Notes under the pieces: model-generated
The model's database searches: none
The model's input: only the letters and a program-made list of their open reading frames with translations
Told to the model about the DNA's origin: nothing
Made by a program: the position numbers and the translations under genes
Shown: positions 44,379-53,733 of the stretch, piece after piece
How positions within the stretch are numbered: the stretch's first letter is position 1
Layout of the letters: each line of letters opens with the position of its first letter
NCBI RefSeq assembly: GCF_003367395.1
Contig: NZ_CP031417.1
Coordinates: 2,418,001-2,482,000, forward strand
DNA from: Pseudolabrys taiwanensis
Lineage (GTDB): Bacteria > Pseudomonadota > Alphaproteobacteria > Rhizobiales > Xanthobacteraceae
Direction: 5' to 3'
Length of the DNA: 64,000 bases

Positions 44379-46502
44379 ATGAGCGACATTACCGCTGCAC
44401 CGGCAACGGCCGGCAACGGCTTTAAACTCCCGAGTCTGGGCGAAGTCAGCGCCTTCCTAAAGCGCGGCGACATCGCGCTCGCCGTCGGCGTGCTGGCGAT
44501 CCTGGTCGTCCTGATCCTTCCGTTGCCACCGCTGCTGCTCGACGTCGCCCTGGCGATCTCGATCATCTTCTCGGTGCTGATCCTGATGACGGCGCTGTTC
44601 ATCCAGACGCCGCTCGAATTCTCCGCCTTCCCGACCGTGCTGCTGATCGCGACGATGCTGCGGCTCTCGCTGAGCCTCGCCTCGACCCGACTCATTCTGT
44701 CCCACGGTCATGAAGGCACCGGTGCCGCCGGCCACGTCATCGAAGCCTTCGGCTACTTCGTGATGGGCGGCAATTTCGTCATCGGCATCATCGTCTTCGC
44801 CATCCTGGTGATCGTGAACTTCGTCGTCATCACCAAGGGCTCGGGCCGTATCGCCGAAGTCGCGGCGCGCTTCCACCTCGACGCCATGCCCGGCAAGCAG
44901 ATGGCGATCGACGCCGAACTGTCGACCGGCGCGATCGACGACAAGGAAGCCCGCCGCCGCCGTCAGAATCTGGAAGCCGAAGGCGGCTTCTTCGGCGCCA
45001 TGGACGGCGCCTCGAAGTTCGTGCGCGGCGACGCCATCGCCGGCCTGCTGATCGTGTTCATCAACATCATCGGCGGCATGATCATCGGCATCGCCCAGCA
45101 GAGCCTCACTTTCGCCGACGCCGCCCACTCCTACACCGTGCTGACCGTCGGCGACGGCCTCGTCACCCAGGTGCCGGCGCTGGTCGTGTCGATCGCCGCG
45201 GGCCTGCTCGTCTCCAAGGCCGGCATTTCCGGCGCCGCCGACAAGGCGCTGCTCAAGCAGTTCTCGGGCTATCCGAAGGCGCTCGGCCTCTCGGGCGGCG
45301 TCATGATCGTGATGTCGCTGCTCCCCGGCATGCCGCTGGTGCCCTTCATGGCGCTCGGTGGCGGCGCCATCGCCCTCGCCTTCATCTCCGACAAGCGCGC
45401 CAAGCTCACCGCCGCCGCCGAGGCCCGCAAGGCCGACAGCGGCGCCAAGACCGCCGAAGCCGCCGACGAACCGATTTCCGCCGCGCTCAAGATCGACGAT
45501 CTCAAGGTCGAGCTCGGTTACGCGCTGCTGCCGCTGGTCAACTCGCCGGACGGCACCGACCGCCTCACCGAGCAGATCAAGGCGCTACGCCGCTCGCTCG
45601 CGACCGAGATGGGCTTCGTCATGCCGGCGGTGCGCATCCTCGACAACGTCCAGCTCGATGCCAATGCCTACGTCATCAAGATCAAGGAAGTCGACGCCGG
45701 CGCCGGCAAGGTCTGGGCCAGCCAGTACATGGTCATGGACCCGACCGGCGCGCAGGTGAAACTGCCGGGCACGCATACGGTCGAACCGACCTTCGGCCTG
45801 CCGGCGACCTGGGTCGACCTGTCGCTCAAGGAAGAAGCGACGATGAAGGGCTACACGGTGGTCGACGCCGCCACCGTGCTGTCGACGCATCTGACCGAGC
45901 TGCTCAAGGCCAACATGTCGGAGCTGTTGTCCTACGGCGAGGTGCAGAAGCTCCTGAAGGAATTGCCGAAGGAGCAAGGCGAACTGGTCAAGGATCTGGT
46001 GCCGTCGCTCATCACCGTCTCCGGCATCCAGCGCGTCCTGCAGATTCTCCTCTCCGAACGCGTGTCGATCCGCGATCTCGCCTCGATCCTCGAAGGCATC
46101 GCCGAAGGCATCGGCCATTCGCGCAATCCGTCGGTGCTCGCCGAGCACGTGCGCCAGCGCCTGGCGCGCCAGCTCTGCGCCCAGCACACGTCACCCGCCG
46201 GCTATCTGCCGCTGATCGCGCTGTCGGCGAAATGGGAGCAGGCCTTCGCCGAGTCGATGATCGGCCAGGGCGACGACCGCCAGCTCGCCATGCAGCCGTC
46301 GAAGCTGTCGGAGTTCATCACCGCCGTGCGCGAGAAGTTCGAAGCGGCGGCCCGCGAAGGCGAAGCCCCGGTGCTCGTCACCTCAGGCAGCATCCGGCCC
46401 TTCGTGCGCGGCATCGTCGAACGCTTCCGCGCCCAGACGCCGGTGCTGTCGCAAGGTGAGATTCACCCGCGGGCAAGGCTGAAGACGGTGGGCAGCATCT
46501 AA
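44379..46502 (+). CDS. flhA: Flagellar export gate protein FlhA
   Basis: This 707-residue protein is the major transmembrane gate subunit of the flagellar type III export apparatus. It has about eight N-terminal spans (to about residue 310), the FHIPEP signature region (RFHLDAMPGKQMAIDAELSTGAID, near residues 170-195) and a cytoplasmic export domain. The ATG at 44379 (MSDITAAPATAGNG) follows GGCAGG; the frame opens earlier at 44301 but that part is not family-like and overlaps the leader. It stands alone here, away from the fliF operon and without the usual fliR and flhB. Confidence 0.95.
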   Translation: MSDITAAPATAGNGFKLPSLGEVSAFLKRGDIALAVGVLAILVVLILPLPPLLLDVALAISIIFSVLILMTALFIQTPLEFSAFPTVLLIATMLRLSLSLASTRLILSHGHEGTGAAGHVIEAFGYFVMGGNFVIGIIVFAILVIVNFVVITKGSGRIAEVAARFHLDAMPGKQMAIDAELSTGAIDDKEARRRRQNLEAEGGFFGAMDGASKFVRGDAIAGLLIVFINIIGGMIIGIAQQSLTFADAAHSYTVLTVGDGLVTQVPALVVSIAAGLLVSKAGISGAADKALLKQFSGYPKALGLSGGVMIVMSLLPGMPLVPFMALGGGAIALAFISDKRAKLTAAAEARKADSGAKTAEAADEPISAALKIDDLKVELGYALLPLVNSPDGTDRLTEQIKALRRSLATEMGFVMPAVRILDNVQLDANAYVIKIKEVDAGAGKVWASQYMVMDPTGAQVKLPGTHTVEPTFGLPATWVDLSLKEEATMKGYTVVDAATVLSTHLTELLKANMSELLSYGEVQKLLKELPKEQGELVKDLVPSLITVSGIQRVLQILLSERVSIRDLASILEGIAEGIGHSRNPSVLAEHVRQRLARQLCAQHTSPAGYLPLIALSAKWEQAFAESMIGQGDDRQLAMQPSKLSEFITAVREKFEAAAREGEAPVLVTSGSIRPFVRGIVERFRAQTPVLSQGEIHPRARLKTVGSI

Positions 46503-46580
46503 GCTGAGCACAGAGGCACCGGGCCGAACTACCAAGCCTTGATGGCTAGAACAGCTTAGCTTGGATCGGCCCCCACCTCC

Positions 46581-46663
46581 GCTCATTCCCGCGAAGGCGG
46601 GAATCCAGCAGGCCCTCGCAAACCTGCAGCGCAGCGCTGGGTCCCCGCTTGCGCGGGGACGAA
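46581..46663. repeat. REP-like palindromic element, family 1, copy B (inverted)
   Basis: ATTCCCGCGAAGGCGGGAAT and GTCCCCGCTTGCGCGGGGAC are arranged as in copy A but in the opposite orientation and with a spacer of about 38 bp. It lies between flhA and pdxA, which converge here. Confidence 0.8.
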
Positions 46664-46699
46664 CGGTACCAAGCACAATCGGTTTGAACGAGACCTGCC

Positions 46700-47704
46700 C
46701 TAGGCCGCCTGCGCGACCGGCTTGGCCTGGGCGAGCCGCGTCATCGCCTCGATCATGGCTTTCGGATCGGCGACGCCTTTGCCGACGATGTCGTGGCCGC
46801 TGCCGTGCGCGACCGACGAGAACAGGATCGGGCTGCCGATCGCCAGGCCCGCCGTCGCATTGCGCGCCAGGAGCTTGGCGGTGATGTGGCCCTGGTCGTG
46901 CAGCATGACGATGAAGGCGTCGACATCCTTCTTGTGAAACATGGTGTCGGCGCCGAACGGCCCCGATACGCGCAAGCCGGCGCGCGTCGCGTCCTCCATC
47001 GCCGGCTTGATGATCTCGATCTCTTCGCGGCCGAACAGACCGTTCTCGCCGGCATGCGGGTTGAGCCCGCCCACCGCGATCTTCGGTGAGGCTACGCCAA
47101 GACGCTTGAGCGTGCGATCGGCGACGGTGATCGCGTGCAGCACGCGCTCGCGCGTGATCATCGCCAGTGCCTCCTGGACGCTGACGTGCAAGGTGGCGTG
47201 CACGATCTTCACGTCCGAGAAGCAGAGCATCAGATAGACGTCGTGCTGCGAAAGCCCGGTCTCGCGCGCGACGAAGGACGGATAGCCGTCGAACTCGATG
47301 CCCGCCATGGCGATCGAGGTCTGGTTCTGCGGCGCGGCCACCACGGCATCGACCTCGCCGGCCAGCGCCGCCTTGATCGCCTTGCTGGCCGCCGCGAGCG
47401 AGCCGCGCCCGCTCGCCGCGCTGTTGCTGCCGAAGGCCAGATTGGCCAGCTCGGGACTGCGGCACGCCAGCAGCACGAGATCATCGCCCGCTGCGCCAGC
47501 GTCTTCGACCCGCTCGACCACCCGGATCGGCTTGCCGATGCCGCAGGCCTGCGCATGCCGCGCCACCACATCCGGATCGCCGACGACGATCGGCCGGCAC
47601 AGCGCGCGCACGCGCTCATCGAGCGCGGCTTTCATACTGATTTCCGGGCCGATGCCGGCCGGGTCGCCGGTGGCGATAGCGATGGTCGCGCGCGCGTCGG
47701 TCAT
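46700..47704 (-). CDS. pdxA: 4-hydroxythreonine-4-phosphate dehydrogenase family protein (PdxA/PdxA2)
   Basis: This 334-residue NAD-dependent dehydrogenase has the PdxA markers: IAIATGDPAGIGPEISMKA at the N-terminus and three metal-binding histidine sites (VKIVHATLHVSV, LNPHAGENGLFG and VMLHDQGHITAKLL). In vitamin B6 synthesis PdxA oxidises 4-phosphohydroxythreonine. The PdxA2 branch instead acts on 4-phospho-D-threonate or erythronate in sugar-acid catabolism. It is next to a Bug binding protein instead of ksgA or surA, which favours the catabolic branch. The 18-bp gap suggests co-transcription. Confidence 0.85.
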   Translation of the reverse strand: MTDARATIAIATGDPAGIGPEISMKAALDERVRALCRPIVVGDPDVVARHAQACGIGKPIRVVERVEDAGAAGDDLVLLACRSPELANLAFGSNSAASGRGSLAAASKAIKAALAGEVDAVVAAPQNQTSIAMAGIEFDGYPSFVARETGLSQHDVYLMLCFSDVKIVHATLHVSVQEALAMITRERVLHAITVADRTLKRLGVASPKIAVGGLNPHAGENGLFGREEIEIIKPAMEDATRAGLRVSGPFGADTMFHKKDVDAFIVMLHDQGHITAKLLARNATAGLAIGSPILFSSVAHGSGHDIVGKGVADPKAMIEAMTRLAQAKPVAQAA

Positions 47705-47722
47705 GCAACTTTCCTTGCCATG

Positions 47723-48691
47723 TCAGTGCGGCTGAATGTTCGCCGCCTTGATCACCTCCGCCCAGATCTTGGTCTGCGCCTTGATGAAGCGTGCCGCCTC
47801 ATCCGGCGGCCCGCCGGCGGCGGTGAGATTGATCTTCGAGAACAGCTCCCGGGCGCGCTCGGCCTTGAGCGCTTCCGCAATAGCCGCGTTGAGTTTGTCG
47901 ACGATCGGCTTCGGCGTCCCCGGCGGCGCCGCGATGGCATTCCACGTGCCCGACTCGAAGCCCTTCACGCCGGCCTCGTCGAGCGTCGGCACATCCGGCA
48001 AGTTCGGCACACGGTGCGTGGTGGCAACGGCGAGGATGCGCGCCTTGCCGGCCTGATGCAGCTTGAGCGCGGACGCCAGCTCCATGAAGATCATGTCGAC
48101 ATGATCGGAGATGATGTCGTTGAGCGCCGGCGAGGTCCCTTTATAGGGCACGTGCACGAGCTTGAGCCCCACTTTTTCCTCGAGCAGCGCCGCCGTCAGA
48201 TGCGAGGTCGTGCCGATGCCTTGCGACGCGTATGTGATCTTGCCGGGATTGGCCTTGGCCTGCGCGATCAATTCCTGCACCGTCTTCGCGGCGAAGTTCG
48301 GCCGCACCAGGAGCACGTTGGGGATCTCGGTCATGATCGCCACCGGCTCGAATTTCGACGGGTCGAACGACAGATTCCTGTACAGCAGCGGATTGATCGT
48401 AATTGCCGCCGGCTGCGTGGCGAGCAACGTGTAACCATCCGGATCGGAATGAAACACGAAGTCGGCGCCGATATTGCCACCGGCCCCGGCGCGGTTTTCA
48501 ACAACGACAGGCTGACCGAGCTTGTTTTGCAGACCTTCCGCGACGATCCGCGTCACGGTGTCGACGCCGCCGCCAGCCGGCACGTCGACGACGATCTTAA
48601 CCGGCCGGCTGGGGTAAGTGGCCGCATCATCCGCATGAGCAGCCGTAACGGCCGCCGCGCACGCGACAGCCAGCGCAAAAAATATCCGCAA
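47723..48691 (-). CDS. Bug/TctC-family periplasmic binding protein, orphan
   Basis: This 322-residue protein has a signal peptide (RIFFALAVACAAAVTAAHA) and the family opening YPSRPVKIVVDVPAGGGVDTVTR, then VVVENRAGAGGNIGADFV. No tctA or tctB is adjacent. I chose a TTG start at 48691, because GGAGG lies 7 bp before it, while the GTG at 48706 overlaps that ribosome site. It lies upstream of pdxA on the same strand, so it may bind the hydroxy acid that the dehydrogenase pathway uses, or act as a sensor protein. Confidence 0.88.
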   Translation of the reverse strand: MRIFFALAVACAAAVTAAHADDAATYPSRPVKIVVDVPAGGGVDTVTRIVAEGLQNKLGQPVVVENRAGAGGNIGADFVFHSDPDGYTLLATQPAAITINPLLYRNLSFDPSKFEPVAIMTEIPNVLLVRPNFAAKTVQELIAQAKANPGKITYASQGIGTTSHLTAALLEEKVGLKLVHVPYKGTSPALNDIISDHVDMIFMELASALKLHQAGKARILAVATTHRVPNLPDVPTLDEAGVKGFESGTWNAIAAPPGTPKPIVDKLNAAIAEALKAERARELFSKINLTAAGGPPDEAARFIKAQTKIWAEVIKAANIQPH

Positions 48692-48815
48692 GACATTTCC
48701 TCCCACCTGCGGTGCCGTTGCGGCCGATCGCGTTTGACGCGATCCATTTATGAGTCCGCAACAACAGCAAACCTACATCAGCATGAATTCGGCACAAGGC
48801 CTGCGCGCGGTGCCA

Positions 48816-49340
48816 CTATGCGCGCAGGGCAGTCAGCATGTCGGCGATGTATTCCTCTTCGCTGGCGATGACGAGCATCAGCGACCACGGCCGCAATTGC
48901 GCCAGGCTGCGGGACAGCGCCTCATCCGACGTCGCCGGCGGCGTGAGGATCAAGGCCGTGGTCGTCAGGCGCTTAAGGCTGCACGCCTCGCCGATCACGG
49001 AAGCGGCGTCGAGCGGCTCGCCCGCGGTGCCGATCATGACCACCTGATCGGCGCCGTCGAGCTCGCCGAGCAGATCCTTGGTGTGACCGGCGAGATCGCC
49101 GAGCCAGCCGGCCATCGAGAAAGGTTCGCGGGAGGGCACCGGACCGCCGGGCACCGTAAGGAACGTGGCATTGCCGAACCGCGCCTGCGCGGCAAGGCGC
49201 TTGACCACGCCTTCGCTCTGACGATCGAGCGCGACGATCTTGATCGCGCGCGGCCGCGAGTTCGGCGCGTCGATGCGAAAGCGCGCCTCGGCCGCACTCG
49301 CGGCGTGCGCCGATTCGCTTCGCGCCTCAAACCGATGCAT
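48816..49340 (-). CDS. Unknown protein linked to a Rieske oxygenase, 174 residues
   Basis: I do not recognise this protein. It has no signal peptide or membrane span and shows an alternating alpha/beta pattern (AIKIVALDRQSEGVVKRLAAQARFG, then DGADQVVMIGTAGEPLDAASVIGEAC, then TTALILTPPATSD and WSLMLVIASEEEYIADML). This could be a small Rossmann-like domain. Its start overlaps the end of the Rieske oxygenase gene by 14 bp, so the two are surely co-transcribed. Confidence 0.7.
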   Translation of the reverse strand: MHRFEARSESAHAASAAEARFRIDAPNSRPRAIKIVALDRQSEGVVKRLAAQARFGNATFLTVPGGPVPSREPFSMAGWLGDLAGHTKDLLGELDGADQVVMIGTAGEPLDAASVIGEACSLKRLTTTALILTPPATSDEALSRSLAQLRPWSLMLVIASEEEYIADMLTALRA

Positions 49341-50613
49341 GGGCGGTCCCGACGCGCACCATCAAGGCTTCCTTCGCCGCCTCGACGAAAGGCTTGTCCG
49401 GCGGCAGCACGACGGCCGCCGAGCGCACCTGCTGATGCACGGCTTCGACGCCGGGCGGCGACACATCCTTGTCGATCAGCGCCTTCGTCGCCCGCAACAG
49501 ACGATGCCGGGCCATGATGATGCCGTTGTCGGTGGAGACGAGATTCTCCTTGGTGCGGTCGACCACCGGCCCCATGCTTTCCTGCAGCGACGCATCCTGC
49601 ATGGCGATGCCCTCGACGCCGCTATAGGTCTTGCCGGCCTTCTGCGCGGCGCGGTCGATCAGATAGTCGTTGTCTTTGTTGGCGAGCGGCCGGAACGTGC
49701 CGGGCACGTATTTGACGTGAATGCCCTTGCCCTCCTCCATCGCCCGCCGCTCCTCTTCCGTGAGCGCGCGCGTCGGGTGATAGTCGAAGCTCCAAGTCCA
49801 GCAGTTCTCGTCGTCGATCGGAATCCAGAAGTGGCCGTGCACCGGATGATTGCCGCGGGGCGCGATCATGGTGAAGGACGGCATCACCCATTGCGTGATG
49901 CGCCAGTAGTAATGGCCGTTGTCGGCATTGCGGCGCGCGCCGATGAACAGGCCGCCGGCGCTCTCGACCACTTCGAAGACCGGGCGCGAGTCGTTCAGAT
50001 TATAGCGGTTGGCCTTGGCGCCTTTGAACAGCGGATCGGAGTTGAGGTCGCCGCGATGCAGGAACGAGACGTGACTGGAATCGATGCCGCCTTCCATGGC
50101 CTGCAGCCAGTTCGATTCCTGGATGCGCTTCGACGTAAAGCTCTGTTCCGGCGGGACGTTCGCGAACTCCCATTCCGGCAAAGGCGGGCGCTTCTCCGGC
50201 GGACCCATGTAAGTCCAGAGCACGCCGCCGCGCTCGATCAGCGGATAGGAGTTCAGCTTGATCTTATTGCAGAAGCCGCTTTCCTCCGGCTCGGAGGGCA
50301 CTTCGATGCACTGGCCGGTGTAGTCGTATTTCCAGCCGTGATAGGGGCAGCGCAGCCCGTCTTCCTCATTGCGGCCGAACCAGAGTGAGACGCCGCGGTG
50401 GGCGCAGAACTCGTCCATCAAGCCGTAGCGACCCTTGCTGTCGCGGAACGCGATCAGCCGCTCGGACAGCAGCTTCACCCGCACCGGCGGACAATCGTTC
50501 TCCGGAAGCTCGCTCGCCAGCAACGCCGGCAGCCAGTAGCTGCGAAACAGCCGCCCGCCGGGAGTTCCCGGGCCGGTTTGCGTCAACAGGTCGTTTTGTT
50601 CTTTCTTGAGCAT
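49327..50613 (-). CDS. Rieske ring-hydroxylating oxygenase, phthalate-dioxygenase type
   Basis: This 428-residue oxygenase has Rieske ligands Cys70 and His72 (CAHRG) and Cys89 and His92 (CPYHGW). The iron site is GGIDSSHVSFLH with His181 and His186, the arrangement of the phthalate 4,5-dioxygenase and demethylase group, which works without a beta subunit. A Rieske ferredoxin is encoded divergently (50741), 127 bp away. The class could hydroxylate a ring or remove an O- or N-methyl group. No reductase is in the window. Confidence 0.92.
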   Translation of the reverse strand: MLKKEQNDLLTQTGPGTPGGRLFRSYWLPALLASELPENDCPPVRVKLLSERLIAFRDSKGRYGLMDEFCAHRGVSLWFGRNEEDGLRCPYHGWKYDYTGQCIEVPSEPEESGFCNKIKLNSYPLIERGGVLWTYMGPPEKRPPLPEWEFANVPPEQSFTSKRIQESNWLQAMEGGIDSSHVSFLHRGDLNSDPLFKGAKANRYNLNDSRPVFEVVESAGGLFIGARRNADNGHYYWRITQWVMPSFTMIAPRGNHPVHGHFWIPIDDENCWTWSFDYHPTRALTEEERRAMEEGKGIHVKYVPGTFRPLANKDNDYLIDRAAQKAGKTYSGVEGIAMQDASLQESMGPVVDRTKENLVSTDNGIIMARHRLLRATKALIDKDVSPPGVEAVHQQVRSAAVVLPPDKPFVEAAKEALMVRVGTAHASV

Positions 50614-50740
50614 CAGTTCACTCCCGGATGCGCTTCCTCGTACCTGGCTATTCTTGACCTTGGTGCCAAGCTGTGATTGTCAGGCCGACGCTCTGAGCGT
50701 CTCATCGTCATACAATAATATAATCAGCAAGCAGCGATCA

Positions 50741-51073
50741 ATGACCAGCCAGCCGATTCCTGCCGACCGCGCGAAGATCAGTCTGTGCCGCACCGAGGAG
50801 ATCGCCGAGGGCAGCGTCGTCAAAGTCGAGCATGGCGATCTCGTGCTCGCCGTCTACAACGTTGACGGCGAATTCTTCGTCACAGACGATCTCTGCACGC
50901 ATGGCCCGGGCTCACTTTCAGAGGGTGAACTTTACGGCCACATCATCGAGTGCAACTTTCACGGCGGACAGTTCGATATCCGCGATGGCGCGGTCGCGGG
51001 TCCGCCCTGCATGGACCCGGTGAAGACCTATCCGGTCAGCATCGAGGACGGGCGGATCTTCATCGAACTCTGA
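50741..51073 (+). CDS. Rieske [2Fe-2S] ferredoxin
   Basis: This 110-residue ferredoxin has one Rieske centre, Cys52-Thr-His54 and Cys71-Asn-Phe-His74. It most likely supplies electrons to the divergent oxygenase at 49327-50613. The ATG at 50741 (MTSQPIPADRAK) begins the homologous part; the frame starts at 50606 but that region overlaps the oxygenase start. The leader is A+T-rich (CATACAATAATATAATC), consistent with a promoter. Confidence 0.9.
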   Translation: MTSQPIPADRAKISLCRTEEIAEGSVVKVEHGDLVLAVYNVDGEFFVTDDLCTHGPGSLSEGELYGHIIECNFHGGQFDIRDGAVAGPPCMDPVKTYPVSIEDGRIFIEL

Positions 51074-51220
51074 GCGCATCCCGCGTCGCGTACCGCAGCA
51101 CGCGGCCCGTCGTGCTGCCCGATCGATCCGCACGCCTTTCGGCCGGGATTTTTTGCGCGGCGCGGAACCGCGCGCCTTGCGCACGCTTATCGTGGCAGGG
51201 GCGCGTAGACATGCGCGCAA

Positions 51221-51952
51221 ATGACAATTCACCGACGCCAGCTTCTGGCCTCAGCAGCTTGCATTGTTCTCACCGCAGTCGCTTCGAAGGCTGTCGTCGC
51301 ACAGCACGCATTGCCGTGGCATCCCAACGCAGGCGCGCCGCCAACACCGGTCCGGCCCGGTCCGTGGCTGCATTTTACGGCGGATGAAGCAAAGGCGGTC
51401 GAGGCCATCGCCGACCGCATCATCCCGCCCGATCCGCAAACGCCCGGCGGCAAGGACGCGGGCTGCGCCGTTTATCTCGACCGACAACTCGCGGGTCCAT
51501 ACGGGCGCGCCGAAGGCGACTACAACAAAGGTCCGTTCAGGGACGGTCTCAAAGGCCAAGGCCCGCAGACGGCCAACGGCCCGGCGAAACAATATCGCGC
51601 CTGGCTGGCGGCGCTCGACAAGCATTGCGTCGAACAGCAAGGCGGCAAGCATTTCGCCGACCTCAGCGACACGGAGAAGGACGCACTGCTCGGCGGGCTT
51701 GAAAGCGGCGAGGTGAAGCTCACCGGCGTCGACGGCAAGGAGTTCTTCGAACACATCGTCAAGGACGTGCAGACCGGCTTCTTCGCCGATCCGATCTATG
51801 GCGGCAATCGCGACATGGTGGCCTGGAAGATGATCGGATTTCCCGGCACGCGTTACAACTATCTCGACTGGATCGATCGACACAACGAGCGTTTCCCCTT
51901 GCCGCCCGTCAGCCTCGAAGGACGTGCCGCGTGGACACCCAAGGCAGGATGA
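51221..51952 (+). CDS. Gluconate 2-dehydrogenase small-subunit family protein
   Basis: This 243-residue exported protein belongs to the family of the small subunit of membrane-bound gluconate, fructose and glucose dehydrogenases. It has a Tat-like leader (HRRQLLASAACIVLTAVASKAVVAQ), then ADEAKAVEAIADRIIPPDPQTPGGKDAG, a region typical of the family, and a C-terminal FFADPIYGGNRDMVAWKMIGFPG. It acts as a chaperone-like exporter for the flavoprotein subunit. The GMC gene overlaps its stop by ATGA. Confidence 0.9.
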   Translation: MTIHRRQLLASAACIVLTAVASKAVVAQHALPWHPNAGAPPTPVRPGPWLHFTADEAKAVEAIADRIIPPDPQTPGGKDAGCAVYLDRQLAGPYGRAEGDYNKGPFRDGLKGQGPQTANGPAKQYRAWLAALDKHCVEQQGGKHFADLSDTEKDALLGGLESGEVKLTGVDGKEFFEHIVKDVQTGFFADPIYGGNRDMVAWKMIGFPGTRYNYLDWIDRHNERFPLPPVSLEGRAAWTPKAG

Positions 51953-53733
51953 CGGCGATGGCCACGCAGCTTCCGCGAAAAGACGTCGTCATCATCGGGC
52001 TCGGCTGGACCGGCTCGATCCTCGCGCATGAACTCACCGACGAAGGGCTCGACGTCGTCGCCATCGAGCGCGGGCCCTGGCGCGACGCCGCGACCGATTA
52101 TCCGCCGAACTTCGATCAGGACGAACTGCGCTATCGCATCCGTCACGAGCTTTTTCTCAGGCCCGATCAGACGACCTTCACCTTCCGCAACAAGATGAGC
52201 CAGACGGCGCTGCCGATCCGCAGCTGGGGCGCGTTCATGCCGCCCAACGGCGTCGGTGGCGGCGGCGTGCATTGGAACGCGGAAACGTGGCGCTTCCTGC
52301 CGAGCGATTTCGTGCTGCGCACGCATCTGACCGAACGCTACGGCGCGTCGTTCCTGCCCGAGGACATGACGATCCAGGACTGGGGCGTCACCTACGACGA
52401 GCTCGAACCGCATTACGACCGGTTCGAATATCTCTGCGGCACCTGCGGCACCGCGGGCAATCTCGGCGGCAAGATCCAGAACGGCGGCAACCCGTTCGAA
52501 GGGCCGCGCTCGCGCCCCTATCCGAACCCCGCGCAGAAACAAGGCTTCGGTCACATGCTGTGGGCGAAGGCGGCGGCCGAACTCGGCTACAAGCCGTTCC
52601 CGCAACCGTCCGGCAACATGTCGCAGCCATACGTCAATCCGCTCGGCGTGCGCATGGGACCCTGCACGTATTGCGGCTATTGCGAATGGTTCGGCTGCGG
52701 CAACTATTCCAAAGCCAGCCCGCAAACCACCATCCTGCCGGTGCTGATCCGCAAGTCCAATTTCTCGTTCCGCGACAACAGCGAGGTCACGCGCATCAAT
52801 GTCGACGCCTCCGGCAAGCGCGCCACCGGCGTCACCTTTGTCGACACCAGCGGCAACGAATGGGAGCAGCCGGCGGATCTTGTCATCCTCGCCGCCTACT
52901 CGATGTTCAACGTCCAGCTCTTGCTGCTGTCCAAGATCGGCCAGCCTTACGATCCCGTCGCCAACACCGGCGTGATCGGCCGTAATTTCACGCATCAAAC
53001 GATGTCGAGCGTGAACGGCTTCTTCGACAAGACCAAATTCAACTTCAATCCGTTCGTCGCGTCGGGCGCCATCGGCATGTGCATCGACGAGTTCAACGGC
53101 GACAATTTCGATCACGGCCCGCTCGGTTTCGTCGGCGGCGGTTATCTCGGCCAGGTGCAGACCAACGGCCGCCCGATCGAGACCTCGCCGGTGCCGAAGG
53201 GGACGCCCAAGTGGGGCGCCAAATGGAAGCAGGCGGTCGCCGACTATTACCTGAGCAACATCAAGTCCGGCTCGATCCACGGCAGCATGTACAGCTACCG
53301 CGACGTCTATCTCGATCTCGATCCGACCTACACCGACCGCTTCGGCCGGCCGCTGATGCGCATGACCATCGACTTCCACGAGAACGAGTTGAAGGCCGCG
53401 GCCTACATGACCGACAAATATGCGGAGATCGTGAAGGCCATGGGCGCGAACATCGTCGAGAAGAGCCCGCGCAAAGGCCCTTACGACGTCACGACCTATC
53501 AGACCACGCATCTCAACGGCGGCGCCATCATGGGCGCCGATCCGAAGACGAGCGCCCTCAACCGGTATCTGCAGAGCTGGGACGTACCGAACCTGTTCGT
53601 GATGGGCGCCAGCGCCTTCCCGCAGAACGCCGGCTACAATCCGACCGGCACCGTCGCGGCGCTTGCCTACTGGTCGGCCAAGGCGATCCGCGAGCAGTAC
53701 CTCAAGAGCCCGGGACCGTTGGTCAATGCGTAA
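51949..53733 (+). CDS. GMC-family FAD dehydrogenase, large subunit with Fe-S cysteines
   Basis: This 594-residue flavoprotein oxidises an alcohol or aldose in the periplasm. The FAD-binding GLGWTG is at residues 17-22. A cysteine cluster at 239, 242, 245 and 250 (CTYCGYCEWFGC) matches the Fe-S site of FAD-dependent glucose and fructose dehydrogenases. The C-terminal region has TTHLNGGAIMG and GYNPTGTVAAL with active-site His and Asn. It has no leader of its own and would be exported with the small subunit. A second ATG lies at 51958. Confidence 0.9.
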   Translation: MTAMATQLPRKDVVIIGLGWTGSILAHELTDEGLDVVAIERGPWRDAATDYPPNFDQDELRYRIRHELFLRPDQTTFTFRNKMSQTALPIRSWGAFMPPNGVGGGGVHWNAETWRFLPSDFVLRTHLTERYGASFLPEDMTIQDWGVTYDELEPHYDRFEYLCGTCGTAGNLGGKIQNGGNPFEGPRSRPYPNPAQKQGFGHMLWAKAAAELGYKPFPQPSGNMSQPYVNPLGVRMGPCTYCGYCEWFGCGNYSKASPQTTILPVLIRKSNFSFRDNSEVTRINVDASGKRATGVTFVDTSGNEWEQPADLVILAAYSMFNVQLLLLSKIGQPYDPVANTGVIGRNFTHQTMSSVNGFFDKTKFNFNPFVASGAIGMCIDEFNGDNFDHGPLGFVGGGYLGQVQTNGRPIETSPVPKGTPKWGAKWKQAVADYYLSNIKSGSIHGSMYSYRDVYLDLDPTYTDRFGRPLMRMTIDFHENELKAAAYMTDKYAEIVKAMGANIVEKSPRKGPYDVTTYQTTHLNGGAIMGADPKTSALNRYLQSWDVPNLFVMGASAFPQNAGYNPTGTVAALAYWSAKAIREQYLKSPGPLVNA

